The notes below the pieces were generated by a model. The model worked only from the letters and a program-made list of their open reading frames with translations. It ran no database searches and was not told the origin of the DNA. A DNA stretch of 64,000 nucleotides, taken from Pantoea cypripedii. GTDB lineage: Bacteria; Pseudomonadota; Gammaproteobacteria; Enterobacterales; Enterobacteriaceae. Positions 1 through 8,460 of this stretch are shown in pieces. Every line of letters starts with the position of its first letter. Within the stretch, counting starts at the first letter, position 1. The translations under genes were made by a program, and so were the position numbers. Location of the stretch: positions 939,786 to 1,003,785 of the forward strand of contig NZ_MLJI01000002.1 in NCBI RefSeq assembly GCF_002095535.1, in the 5' to 3' direction.

Positions 1-94
1 ACAGGGACACTGAAAAAGTCACGCCAGCTGCCCTCAGAAGTGCCATCCCCCAGCCTTCATCACCGAATCCCAGCAGTTGCCAGTCGATATTCAT
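1..94 (-). CDS. Amino-acid ABC transporter permease, N-terminal fragment (runs off window)
   Basis: The first 31 codons of a membrane protein read leftwards off the window from an ATG at 94, preceded by a GAGG ribosome site. The visible start (MNIDWQLLGFGDEGWG, then MALLRAAGVTFSVSL) has the short polar lead and first hydrophobic segment typical of HisM/GlnP-type permeases of polar amino acid ABC importers. It lies just downstream of a periplasmic binding protein on the same strand, which fits one uptake operon. Only the family is inferred; the substrate and the rest of the protein cannot be seen. Confidence 0.6.
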   Translation of the reverse strand, partial: MNIDWQLLGFGDEGWGMALLRAAGVTFSVSL

Positions 95-108
95 ACCCGT
101 GACCTCAT

Positions 109-954
109 TTATTCTGACGGCGTGACGTCAGTGCCAAACCACTTCATGGACAGGGCTTTTAACGTGCCATCCTTGATCATTGAATTCAGCGCAGCATCGA
201 TTCTGGTTTTCAGCTCACCTTCATCCTTGCGTAAACCAATGGCAGAACCGACACCTAATACGCCGCCGGAATAGCGGTAACCGGTGATCGTGGCGCTGTC
301 TTTATGTTTATCCACAAATGCCGCCATGTTAGTGACGGATGCCATCACTGCATCAACCCGCCCATTGGTGAGGTCAGCATAGGTTTCCGGACCTGCCTGA
401 TAGGTACGAATGGTGGCGACATCAGCAAGGTATTTATTGAGAAAGTCGGCCTGGATAGTGGCGACCTGCACCGCAATGGTTTTTCCGGTGAAGGCTTTTT
501 TCAGCTGCGCCAGCGATTGATTCATACCGGCTTCATCACTCGCGGGTATCACCGCGTCAGCGCCTGGCAGGACGGGAATCACACCCTTTTTCAGCGTGAC
601 AAATCCCGAGATGCTATTGGTGTAAGGACGTGAGAAATTAATCGCCTGGGCTCTGGCCGGGGTAATGGTGATGGAATCCACAACCGCGTCATATTTACCG
701 TCCATCAGCCCCGGAATGATCCCCGACCATTTCTGCGCAATGATTTCGTAGCTAAAACCCGCGCGTTTGGCGATCTCAGCAATCATGTCGGGCTCAAATC
801 CGGCAATTTTTCCATTGGGTGTGGTCTGGTTAAAGGGAGGGAAGGCTCCCTCCGTGGCAATGCGCAGAGGTGTCGTCACTGCCTGGCTGATCATCGGCAA
901 TGCCAGCATCAGCGCCGCACAAAAGATTCCCGGTAAAAAAGTCTTTTTATTCAT
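109..954 (-). CDS. Periplasmic amino-acid-type ABC transporter substrate-binding protein (family 3)
   Basis: A 281-residue extracytoplasmic solute-binding protein. Residues 1-25 are a signal peptide (MNKKTF, hydrophobic core, cleavage after SQA). The mature protein starts with LRIATEGAFPPFN, the family 3 signature, and keeps the GFEPDMIAEIAKRAG and YDAVVDSITITPAR blocks. The ATG at 954 is chosen because it directly precedes the signal peptide and has a GAGGAT ribosome site; a longer upstream reading is spurious. It lies 25 bp after an M20 amidohydrolase and just before a permease, so it probably delivers an amino acid or N-acyl amino acid to that permease. The ligand is not deducible. An ATPase gene would be expected to the left of the window. 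Confidence 0.85.
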   Translation of the reverse strand: MNKKTFLPGIFCAALMLALPMISQAVTTPLRIATEGAFPPFNQTTPNGKIAGFEPDMIAEIAKRAGFSYEIIAQKWSGIIPGLMDGKYDAVVDSITITPARAQAINFSRPYTNSISGFVTLKKGVIPVLPGADAVIPASDEAGMNQSLAQLKKAFTGKTIAVQVATIQADFLNKYLADVATIRTYQAGPETYADLTNGRVDAVMASVTNMAAFVDKHKDSATITGYRYSGGVLGVGSAIGLRKDEGELKTRIDAALNSMIKDGTLKALSMKWFGTDVTPSE

Positions 955-979
955 TTCATTATCCTCGGTGAACAAGCAT

Positions 980-2170
980 TCAGGAAAGGAGATCGACGGC
1001 GATGCGGCTGAGGGCAATGGCACCCACTTTGATACAGGCTTCATCAGGTTGATAATCGGAGTTGTGCAAATGGTCATGACGTCCGGCAATGGCTGAACCG
1101 AACTCAATCTGACAACCCGGCACACGCTCCGTGAAATACGAGAAATCCTCAGCGCCAAAACTGGACTTCGACGTGGCTTCAATACGCTCACCGAAATGTT
1201 GAGAAAGGATGCCTTCTATCTGATCGATAAGATGTTCGTCATTAATCAGGGGAGGGACACCGCGCTGATAATTCAGCGAGATTTCCACCTCCATCGCCTG
1301 GGCAAACCCGGTACAGATGCGCCGAAATGCGGCTTCAATCTGGTCCCTTCGCTGCGCAGAACGCGCACGCACGGTGCCCTGAAAAATACAGCTGTCAGGA
1401 ATGATGTTATGGGTGGTACCACCCTGAATATGGCCAATGGTCAGGACAGCAGAATCCGCCGGATCGGCCTCGCGCGAAATAATGGTCTGCAATTGAGTGA
1501 TCAAACCGACGGCGGCGATGATGGGGTCACGTCCCATATGAGGGCGGGCAGCGTGGGTTGAAATCCCCTTCACCGTCACATCAAATTCATCGCTGGAGGC
1601 GGTGCTAGCACCGCGTGTCAGCGCAATTCTCCCCGCCTGTAACTCGGGCTTGTTATGAAGCGTAATCGCCATATCAATGCCGTCGGCAGCGCCATCAACG
1701 ATCATGGCAGCGGCTCCACTTTCTGCGGTTTCTTCAGCTGGCTGGAAAATCAGACGCACGTTGCCTTTCAACTGTGGCGTAAGATCTTTCAACGTCGCCG
1801 CCACACCCAACAGGGTTGCGGTATGCAGATCGTGCCCGCAGGCATGCATTTTTCCGGCAATCTGGCTGGCATAGGGCAAACCCGTTTGCTCCTGCATCGG
1901 CAGTGCATCCATATCGGCACGTAACAACAACGTTGGCCCAGCCGCTCCGCCTGAAATATCTAACTGAACGCCGGTTCGCCCTACGCCGGTTTTGGGTTGA
2001 TAACCCATTTTCTCCAGTTCACACCTGACAATATCCGCAGTTCTTACCGTGTCAAAACCTAATTCAGGGTGGGAATGAATATCACGACGAATAGTGATTA
2101 AATGAGGTTCAAGTTCAGCCATTTTATTATTGATATGAAGCGTCAAATCTTGCGATTGAAGGTTATTCAT
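980..2170 (-). CDS. M20 family metallo-amidohydrolase (hippurate hydrolase / N-acyl amino acid amidohydrolase type)
   Basis: A 396-residue cytoplasmic dizinc hydrolase of the M20D group, which removes acyl groups from N-acyl amino acids. Metal-binding signatures are visible: RRDIHSHPELGF near the N terminus, MHACGHDLHTATLLG, FQPAEETAESG with the catalytic glutamates, and the C-terminal FGAEDFSYF and LHNSDYQPDE. The start at 2170 (MNNLQSQ) follows AGGGG by five bases; an ATG one codon earlier is also possible. It leads an operon with a binding protein and permease, suggesting import of an acylated amino acid followed by deacylation. The actual substrate is not known. Confidence 0.85.
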   Translation of the reverse strand: MNNLQSQDLTLHINNKMAELEPHLITIRRDIHSHPELGFDTVRTADIVRCELEKMGYQPKTGVGRTGVQLDISGGAAGPTLLLRADMDALPMQEQTGLPYASQIAGKMHACGHDLHTATLLGVAATLKDLTPQLKGNVRLIFQPAEETAESGAAAMIVDGAADGIDMAITLHNKPELQAGRIALTRGASTASSDEFDVTVKGISTHAARPHMGRDPIIAAVGLITQLQTIISREADPADSAVLTIGHIQGGTTHNIIPDSCIFQGTVRARSAQRRDQIEAAFRRICTGFAQAMEVEISLNYQRGVPPLINDEHLIDQIEGILSQHFGERIEATSKSSFGAEDFSYFTERVPGCQIEFGSAIAGRHDHLHNSDYQPDEACIKVGAIALSRIAVDLLS

Positions 2171-2485
2171 CATTACCCCTGGTGTTGGACGATTGGCTAT
2201 ATCAGGGAGAGACATGAATATCCCTGACAATACTTTCTCAATGACCGCAGCATTCACCACGCGCTATTTTTATTAAAACCATTTATGTCCTGCCTCAGGG
2301 TCGTTTTTTTTAATAGGTGTGGATTTAACAGAAAAAGCACTGACGTCCATATGAAATAATTATCATGCTGGCGTGGCATAATTAACGGAAAGTGCTTGAT
2401 GACCGGGTAGATGGCAATATCAACGGCATGTATGGCGTCAGGTAAGCACCTGACACCTGTGATAAGAAAGGGTTATTAAGAAATA

Positions 2486-3391
2486 TTATTCCGTCAGCTT
2501 ACCGCCTACCGCATGCTTAACCAGCCATTCGGCAAAACGGCGGGCATAAGGGTTAGTAAACCCCGTCTGAGGATAGATAAGATAAAAGTCTTCACTACTT
2601 TGTAAACGGGCAGAGAAGGGAGCGATGAGTTTTCCCGTGTGAAGCTGATCCTCTACCAGCGAAAGCCTGCCCAGAGCCACACCAAAGCCGGACTCCACCA
2701 GATTCAGCACACAGGCGTAAGTATCAAACTGAACCCCTTCTGAGGCATTGATATCAGTGGCACCGGCAAACTTCAGCCATTCTCCCCATCCTTCCTGATA
2801 GCCCATAACATGCAGCAGGTGATGGTGTTTGAGGTCACTAACCTGTTGCAAAGGGAGTGAATCGGCCAGACGCGGGGAGCAGACCGGAAACAGGGTATCG
2901 TAGCTAAGTCGCACGGCATTCACCCCAGCCCACTGACCTTTGCCCCAGCGGATTTCCATATCCGCTTTAATATCTTCCTCACGCATCCAGATATCGGTAT
3001 TGAATTGCAGATTGATGTCCGGATTTTCCTGACTAAATTCGCCCAGTCGGCGCGCATTGAGCCAGTAGGTAAAGAAGGCGATGCTGCCTTTAATTTTGAT
3101 CTGCCGCCGATGGCCTTCGCCAAAGATCTCATTGGTTGCCACCTCAAGGCGCTGAATCGCCGCCTGGACCACTGTCAGGTAGGACAGGCCTTCTTCAGTC
3201 AGCTCGATTTTACGTGCATGGCGAATAAAGAGACTGGTTTTGAAATGGGATTCAAGACTACGGATATGTTGGCTGATCGCTCCCTGCGTCATATGCAGTT
3301 CCTCGGCAGCCAACGTGAAACTCTGCAACCGCGCGGCTGATTCAAAAGAACGCAACCAGTTCAGCGGGGGTAGCTTTTTTAAATTCTGCAT
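2486..3391 (-). CDS. LysR family transcriptional regulator, GcvA-like
   Basis: A 301-residue LysR regulator. Residues 8-70 form the winged helix-turn-helix (LNWLRSFESAARLQSFTLAAEEL, then MTQGAISQHIRSLE), and the start LKKLPPLNWLRSFE is typical of the GcvA subgroup. The remainder is the effector-binding domain. It is divergent from the PLP-dependent enzyme at 3622 across a 230-bp gap, the usual layout for a LysR protein controlling its neighbour. It could also act on the amidohydrolase operon, which starts 316 bp away on the same strand. The inducer is unknown. Confidence 0.85.
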   Translation of the reverse strand: MQNLKKLPPLNWLRSFESAARLQSFTLAAEELHMTQGAISQHIRSLESHFKTSLFIRHARKIELTEEGLSYLTVVQAAIQRLEVATNEIFGEGHRRQIKIKGSIAFFTYWLNARRLGEFSQENPDINLQFNTDIWMREEDIKADMEIRWGKGQWAGVNAVRLSYDTLFPVCSPRLADSLPLQQVSDLKHHHLLHVMGYQEGWGEWLKFAGATDINASEGVQFDTYACVLNLVESGFGVALGRLSLVEDQLHTGKLIAPFSARLQSSEDFYLIYPQTGFTNPYARRFAEWLVKHAVGGKLTE

Positions 3392-3621
3392 AGTGCCTGA
3401 TATTTTCCTGGTAACACCCTGAATACGTCGGGCGGATTTTATTTCTCCCGAACCCTCGTTCGAGTGTAACGAAAATCCTTACCCGCTACGTATTAATTTT
3501 AATGCGTCTCAGCCTTGTTTTTTTTCCATTTAATTTTTTCGTGTTTTCACTGATGCTTCTCTCCCATCAGTTTTAACCAGCGGCTTACCGTCCGGCTGGA
3601 ATAACAATAAGTGAATGCGCA

Positions 3622-4770
3622 ATGGAACATGTTGAAACATTATTAGCCGGGCTGGATCATTTTACTGATGAAACCCATGGGGGACTCGTTCCCGCCATTC
3701 AGCCTGCGGTGACCTCTCAGATATTGCCCGGACAGGGTGCGCTCCATTATGCCCGTAGCGGAAATTCAACATCCCGGCTGGCCGAAAAGCTGATGACCAA
3801 ACTGGAATCTGGCGCTGACGCTGCGTTGTTTAATTCCGGTGTCTCTGCTGCCTGGGCCGTCCTCTCAACGCTGAAGACGGGCGATAGCCTGATTGTCGAA
3901 GAAGAATGTTATTACGAATTCCGTAATATCATGTCTGCTTACTGCGTACAGCATCAAATCCAGCTGATATTCGTTAATCTTAATGACAGCAAGGCGCTTG
4001 AACAGGCGCTGCGCAGCCACCAGGTCAATGTGGTATGGGCAGAAACCGCCACTAATCCGTTATGGAAAGTGATCGATATTGCGCTGGTCGCCACCCTGGT
4101 GCACCGTTATCACGCCAGATTGGTAGTCGATGCCACCGTTTCAACCCCGTTAGCGATAAATCCCCTGCTTCTCGGTGCCGATATTGTCCTGCATTCCGCC
4201 ACTAAATACCTTAATGGTCACGGTGATTTAACTGCCGGATTTCTTGTTACCCGTGAAGTTGACGCATGGTGGGAATTGACGATGTGGTTCCGTACCAGCT
4301 CAGGTACGGTGCTGCAAACGCTGGATGCCTGGATGTTACTGCGCGGCATGCGCACCCTGGCACTCCGTTTCAGACAAGCCTGTGATAATGCGGAAAAGCT
4401 GGCACGATCGCTGTTAAAACATCCTGCGGTTCGTGAGGTTCATTACCCAGGCCTCGAAGGTGATCAGTGGTACAACAATGCCCGGCAGCAAATGAACGGA
4501 TTTTATGGTGCCATGCTGTCATTCCGTTTGTACGGCGGAGTGGCTGCCGCGAGTACGCTCAGCACGCTGACCAGAACCATCCGCCACTCTACTTCACTGG
4601 GTTCAACAGAGAGCTTAATTGAACACCGTCAGAGTACAGAAGGGGAGTTGTCGCGTTGTCCGGTTGACCTGGTGCGTTTGTCCGTGGGAATTGAAAACAG
4701 CGATGACCTGATTGCTGATCTGATGCAGGCACTGGACGCCATCAGCCTGCTGACCCCGGTGCATTCATGA
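3622..4770 (+). CDS. Cys/Met metabolism PLP-dependent enzyme (cystathionine synthase/lyase family)
   Basis: A 382-residue fold type I PLP enzyme. The lysine that binds PLP is K195 in SATKYLNGHGD. Other family landmarks are YARSGNSTSRLAEKL, FNSGVSAAWAVL, the ETATNPLWKVIDI block, and the C-terminal RQSTEGELSRCPVDLVRLSVGIEN. Family members include cystathionine gamma-synthase, cystathionine lyases and methionine gamma-lyase, and sequence alone does not separate them here. The stop overlaps the next gene's start (ATGA), so it is translationally coupled to an EamA exporter. Pairing a C-S enzyme with an exporter suggests sulfur amino acid breakdown or removal of the product. Confidence 0.85.
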   Translation: MEHVETLLAGLDHFTDETHGGLVPAIQPAVTSQILPGQGALHYARSGNSTSRLAEKLMTKLESGADAALFNSGVSAAWAVLSTLKTGDSLIVEEECYYEFRNIMSAYCVQHQIQLIFVNLNDSKALEQALRSHQVNVVWAETATNPLWKVIDIALVATLVHRYHARLVVDATVSTPLAINPLLLGADIVLHSATKYLNGHGDLTAGFLVTREVDAWWELTMWFRTSSGTVLQTLDAWMLLRGMRTLALRFRQACDNAEKLARSLLKHPAVREVHYPGLEGDQWYNNARQQMNGFYGAMLSFRLYGGVAAASTLSTLTRTIRHSTSLGSTESLIEHRQSTEGELSRCPVDLVRLSVGIENSDDLIADLMQALDAISLLTPVHS

Positions 4771-5693
4771 AAGCAACGCACAGAGCAGAGCAGCCAACGT
4801 TGCTGACCTGGCTGCTGTTAGTGCTGATGGTGTTGTTATGGGGAATCAGCTGGCCAGCCATGAAGATAGCGTTAAATGTGATTCCACCATTATGGTTAGG
4901 GGTGATCCGTTTTCTCAGTGGCAGTGTTTGTTTATTTGTGTTCCTTGCCTGCAGGAAAGGATTAACCCTGCCAGCGAAGCAGGATCTGCCGATTCTGCTC
5001 AGCGTTGGATGTTTACAAATGCTGGCTTTCACCGCTTTGGGACTGGTAGCGATGCAGTATACCGACGTCAGTCGTGCGGCGTTATTAGCCTATACCACAC
5101 CCTTATGGGGGGTGATTATCTCCGGGGTGTTTTTTCGCCAGATACCCAGCTGGGTACAACTGTGTGCGTTAGTCACCGGTCTGCTCGGGATAGCGCTGGT
5201 GTGTTCTCCCTATGAAATAAATTGGTACACACCAGGCGTATTAAAGGGGTGTTTACTGTTGTTACTGGCCGCTGGATGCTGGTCAGTGGTTATCTTCCAT
5301 GTTCGCCATCACCGCTGGGTGCAAAGCCCACTGGCCTTAGCGCCCTGGCAAATGTTGTTTGCCACAGTACCGATGTTTATTTTGGCTTTAATCTTTGAGG
5401 GGGAGCCAAAAGGGATAACCTTTACGCCATTCCTTTGCAGCTTACTGGTATTTATCGGCCCGGTTGCCACGTCAATATGTTTCGTTATCTCCAGCGCATG
5501 TGGCCGAAAAGTCAGCAGTTTTGTGATGTCCAATTTCACCTTAGGTGTCCCTGTGGTGGGCAATATTGCTTCACTTTTTATTCTGGGGACGACGATGAGC
5601 ATATCGTTTAAAGCAGGGTTATTGCTGGTCGTGTTAGGGAGTCTGCTGGCTATTTATGCCGGAACCAGGATCCAGGGGCATAGACTTCCTTAA
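4767..5693 (+). CDS. EamA/DMT family transporter
   Basis: A 308-residue inner-membrane protein with about ten hydrophobic segments in two tandem EamA halves (roughly residues 10-145 and 155-300). The first contains WGISWPAMKIALNVIPPLWLGVIRF, a typical EamA opening. Family members are mostly metabolite exporters. It overlaps the PLP enzyme gene by four bases, so the two are coexpressed, and export of cysteine, homocysteine or a related product is a reasonable guess. No specific substrate residues are recognised. Confidence 0.85.
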   Translation: MKATHRAEQPTLLTWLLLVLMVLLWGISWPAMKIALNVIPPLWLGVIRFLSGSVCLFVFLACRKGLTLPAKQDLPILLSVGCLQMLAFTALGLVAMQYTDVSRAALLAYTTPLWGVIISGVFFRQIPSWVQLCALVTGLLGIALVCSPYEINWYTPGVLKGCLLLLLAAGCWSVVIFHVRHHRWVQSPLALAPWQMLFATVPMFILALIFEGEPKGITFTPFLCSLLVFIGPVATSICFVISSACGRKVSSFVMSNFTLGVPVVGNIASLFILGTTMSISFKAGLLLVVLGSLLAIYAGTRIQGHRLP

Positions 5694-5740
5694 TAAGATA
5701 TGGAAATCTTAACCCTGACGCGATAAAGGCCGGGTTGCGA

Positions 5741-7228
5741 ATGGGGTTCTGTATGGAACTTAATGACGGGTCACTTCATATCGAAGATAACATAACAGAC
5801 GCAGTCTGGAATGATGTGAAATCATTGCTCTCTGGTCTTGATGATATCGCTCTGATTTTAAAAGATAACACTATTCTGACTGACGTTTTGGATATACCTG
5901 ACGCCGTAAGTTCAATTCAGTTTGAGAAATGTAAATTCGCAGCACCAACTGAACTATCCGGATTAAAAAATGGCAGGAGCGTTATTTTTAAAAATTGCAA
6001 ACAAGATTTATTATTAGGCAATGTTAAACTAAGAGGGGTTGTTTGTAATTACTTTGAAATTTCGCAGGAAGGGAGGCGTGTTTCGCCGGACTTGCTATCA
6101 CCAGATATTGAAGAGTGCATCTTTAATTCATGTGTTTGCGTAGGGAAAATGCCAGCAGTATTTAAACAAGTATCTTTTATTGATAAGATTAGATTCACAA
6201 AAAATAAAAAAACACCGAAGATTGCCACAGAGATCACTAACAATAATGAGGAAGAAGAACACGAACATTTATTTTTCGACGATTGCATGTTTCAGGATCA
6301 CACTGAAATTGCCATCAACATCCATGCAAAAATTTCAATTCATCTTGAAAACTGCCGCGTAATCAGTACCGACGAAAGGTTTCATTCCTCGATGACATTC
6401 CCGGCCAACTCGGAAGTTATAGATATAAAGATAATAAAATCCAATCTGAGTAAATTACGTTTATCCTTATTTATTTCTTCCATTGAAAATCTGATCATAA
6501 ATGATAGTTCAGTAGGGTCCTTGCAATTAGCGACTATCGAAAATGATGAGAAAAACGCCATCTACAACGTGGTAATTACGGAATCGATTGTTAATGAGTT
6601 AAGTTTACGCTACCGGGATATCGTGCATGAGTTGGTTTTAACTAATACGGTTTTCAATACCGCACCTCAGATGTTTGGCGCGAAAATTTCCGAAGGAAGC
6701 CAGTTCCCTAAAAGGAAATATTTCCTTAGCAGAAAAGGGGAGCATGATGCCTCCTGTTATCGAACATTGAGGTTCATGATGGAATCACAAAGGAATCGTG
6801 ATTTGGAGGGGATGTTTTTTTCACTGGAGCAAGAGAGCCTGCTTAACACGAAAAATAAGATCCATAAGTTATTCAGCATCAGCAACATGTATTATTTGTT
6901 ATCAGATTACGGAACTAACTATCGCAGGCCATTGATCATCTTCCTGCTATCAATTCCACTATTCACCATAATATACTCGTTAATCAGATCTCACACAGTC
7001 GCAGTTGATTTACCGCCAGACTGGAAAAACATCACCAACTCCTTAATATTCACTTTAAAGCAAACATTTCAACCGTTCGATAATCTTAAAAATACGCAAG
7101 ATATACAGAAAGGCGATTTAATAAAAACGGTTTTTTTAACATGCGTGGCAATAGCGAACACCTTATTTTCTTTCCTGCTGCTGACTTTATCAGGATTAGC
7201 GATAAGGTGGCGGTTTAAAAGAGGATAG
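5741..7228 (+). CDS. Uncharacterised protein with repetitive N-terminal region and two C-terminal membrane helices
   Basis: About 495 residues with no family I recognise. Residues 1-320 alternate short beta-prone segments with recurring phrases such as INDSSVGSLQL and VVITESIVNELSL, resembling a beta-solenoid or degenerate pentapeptide-type fold. Near residue 345, YRTLRFMMESQRNRDLEGMFFSLEQE precedes two hydrophobic helices (about 390-410 and 460-485), a layout seen in pentapeptide-like proteins with a two-helix channel-like end. The gene is AT-rich compared with its neighbours, suggesting transfer. The start is uncertain between TTG 5735, ATG 5741 and ATG 5753; the last has GGGG six bases upstream. 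Its 3' end abuts a vapC gene cut off exactly there. Confidence 0.6.
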   Translation: MGFCMELNDGSLHIEDNITDAVWNDVKSLLSGLDDIALILKDNTILTDVLDIPDAVSSIQFEKCKFAAPTELSGLKNGRSVIFKNCKQDLLLGNVKLRGVVCNYFEISQEGRRVSPDLLSPDIEECIFNSCVCVGKMPAVFKQVSFIDKIRFTKNKKTPKIATEITNNNEEEEHEHLFFDDCMFQDHTEIAINIHAKISIHLENCRVISTDERFHSSMTFPANSEVIDIKIIKSNLSKLRLSLFISSIENLIINDSSVGSLQLATIENDEKNAIYNVVITESIVNELSLRYRDIVHELVLTNTVFNTAPQMFGAKISEGSQFPKRKYFLSRKGEHDASCYRTLRFMMESQRNRDLEGMFFSLEQESLLNTKNKIHKLFSISNMYYLLSDYGTNYRRPLIIFLLSIPLFTIIYSLIRSHTVAVDLPPDWKNITNSLIFTLKQTFQPFDNLKNTQDIQKGDLIKTVFLTCVAIANTLFSFLLLTLSGLAIRWRFKRG

Positions 7229-7397
7229 ATGCCTTTTTACCGATTGCCCCAAAGCGCATTTCAGCATAGGTAATCGCTGAGACAAGAATGCGATGGTTGC
7301 GTAGCACAGCCTGCTGCAGACACATAATTATAGCTTCCGGTTGCTAACGCATAATGAAAGAACAAATGTTAGTGTCCAGCATGTACGTCTTGTTCAC
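7229..7397 (-). pseudogene. vapC: vapC toxin remnant (truncated, with in-frame stop)
   Basis: From a GTG at 7397, overlapping the antitoxin stop (GTGA), the frame reads VNKTYMLDTNICSFIMR, then TAG at 7344-7346, then QPEAIIMCLQQAVLRNHR and ILVSAITYAEMRFGAIGKKAS. This is the N-terminal third of a VapC PIN-domain ribonuclease, with the first catalytic aspartate in MLDTN and the glutamate in YAEMRFG. Homology ends at 7229, directly against the stop of the 495-residue membrane protein gene, so about 80 codons are missing. With a nonsense codon and no C-terminal half it cannot be active. Confidence 0.8.
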
Positions 7398-7624
7398 AGA
7401 TCGAATCTTCCTTCATCGTTAACAATATCTTCCCGTTCTGCCATAAAATCTGCGTCAGCTTTTTCAAGTTGAGAGAATGAACTCCAGGTCGGCCGGACCG
7501 GACGCAGAATGATGCTGTTACCTTCACGGACAATCTCCAGCTCGCTTACGCCCTCGAAATCGAGATCACGTGGCAAGCGTATTGCACGATTATTTCCGTT
7601 TTTAAAAATTGATACGGTTCTCAT
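7394..7624 (-). CDS. vapB: VapB-type antitoxin (AbrB/MazE fold)
   Basis: A 76-residue protein with the swapped-hairpin AbrB/MazE DNA-binding domain (VSIFKNGNNRAIRLPRDLDFEGVSELEIV) and an acidic C-terminal tail that would wrap the toxin. The family represses its own operon and neutralises VapC. The reading frame is intact while its partner vapC is truncated and carries a stop codon, so this is an orphan antitoxin. It may still act as a repressor or neutralise related toxins. Confidence 0.8.
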   Translation of the reverse strand: MRTVSIFKNGNNRAIRLPRDLDFEGVSELEIVREGNSIILRPVRPTWSSFSQLEKADADFMAEREDIVNDEGRFDL

Positions 7625-7815
7625 GACTTTCCCCAGGTTGATTGACGTCTTTCACATATGCTTATGCAGATGCTTTATATATGTGCAACATAAGTGTTCT
7701 TCAGGAAACACTATACACTCTTAACCAGTGCAGGCGATGCTACGCGAAATCTGAGAAAAGAGCAGGGACTTTGGTAAGGAGTTTTGCCGTAGCGTTGTCT
7801 GGATTGACACAACTC

Positions 7816-7887
7816 GTAGCGACGCGATTTATCCCGCATCGTCCAGCCATGATGGAGGAAAACCCGCGTGATAAATCACGCCGCTAC
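7816..7887. repeat. Imperfect inverted repeat, REP/ERIC-like intergenic element
   Basis: The arms GTAGCGACGCGATTTATC (7816-7833) and GATAAATCACGCCGCTAC (7870-7887) are complementary at 16 of 18 positions across a 36-nt loop. Dispersed elements of this look (GTAGCGnCGCGATTTATC) are, from memory, common in intergenic regions of Pantoea and Erwinia. It sits in the 406-bp gap between vapB and a small hypothetical gene; I see nothing else there. Confidence 0.55.
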
Positions 7888-8030
7888 GGGTGGGGTGAGT
7901 GATGAAGTGCGCTTGCGGATAGTCAATTTAACATAACTATCATTACCCGTATTTTTATAGCAGCTAAATTGAGGTGTCACCCCGAACTAACCACCACAGC
8001 TTAATTCAGCTCCGGAAACGTACACTGTTG

Positions 8031-8357
8031 TCAATTTCGATGGCTGTGCACAAGCTGTATTGGCTCTTCGTATTTTCCTGCGGTTTTCTCGCGGTGAGGC
8101 ATTGAATAGACAACATTTTGCTTCACGGCAATCTGTGCGACGAGTTCGTCAAAAGAGGTTGAACTGACAATGGGTTCTTTCATGTAGTTGATGTAAACGT
8201 AGGTTTTGTGACCCTCGCCTTTAACATACAATATTGAATCCATTTTTATCAGGTACTTACTACCGCCAACTGCATCAATGTAAAGCATGAGAACCAATCC
8301 AAAGAAAGCGAAAGATAAGATTATTCCTAATTTCGCCATCTGGATATGATCTCGCAT
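8031..8357 (-). CDS. Small hypothetical protein with one N-terminal membrane helix
   Basis: A 108-residue protein. Residues 9-27 (LGIILSFAFFGLVLMLYID) form a single membrane anchor, followed by a roughly 80-residue soluble domain of mixed beta-strand character (YLIKMDSILYVKGEG, then HKTYVYINYMKEPIV) and a basic tail. I recognise no family. It stands alone between the antitoxin and the GudP-like gene, with no clear ribosome site, so it may be weakly expressed. Confidence 0.5.
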   Translation of the reverse strand: MRDHIQMAKLGIILSFAFFGLVLMLYIDAVGGSKYLIKMDSILYVKGEGHKTYVYINYMKEPIVSSTSFDELVAQIAVKQNVVYSMPHREKTAGKYEEPIQLVHSHRN

Positions 8358-8410
8358 AATCTTTTCATTTTCTTTAAAAAAGAAACAGTTCGGAAATTTC
8401 AGATGCTCGC

Positions 8411-8438
8411 TTCAGGCAGCCGACCTCTGCTGCCTGAA
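8411..8438. terminator. Perfect 10-bp hairpin downstream of the GudP-like gene
   Basis: TTCAGGCAGC and GCTGCCTGAA pair perfectly around an 8-nt loop, 22 bp beyond the stop of the transporter gene at 8461. There is no clear run of T after it, so it is either a weak terminator or an mRNA-stabilising hairpin. Confidence 0.45.
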
Positions 8439-8460
8439 ATGATGCGAGATAGTTACAGTG

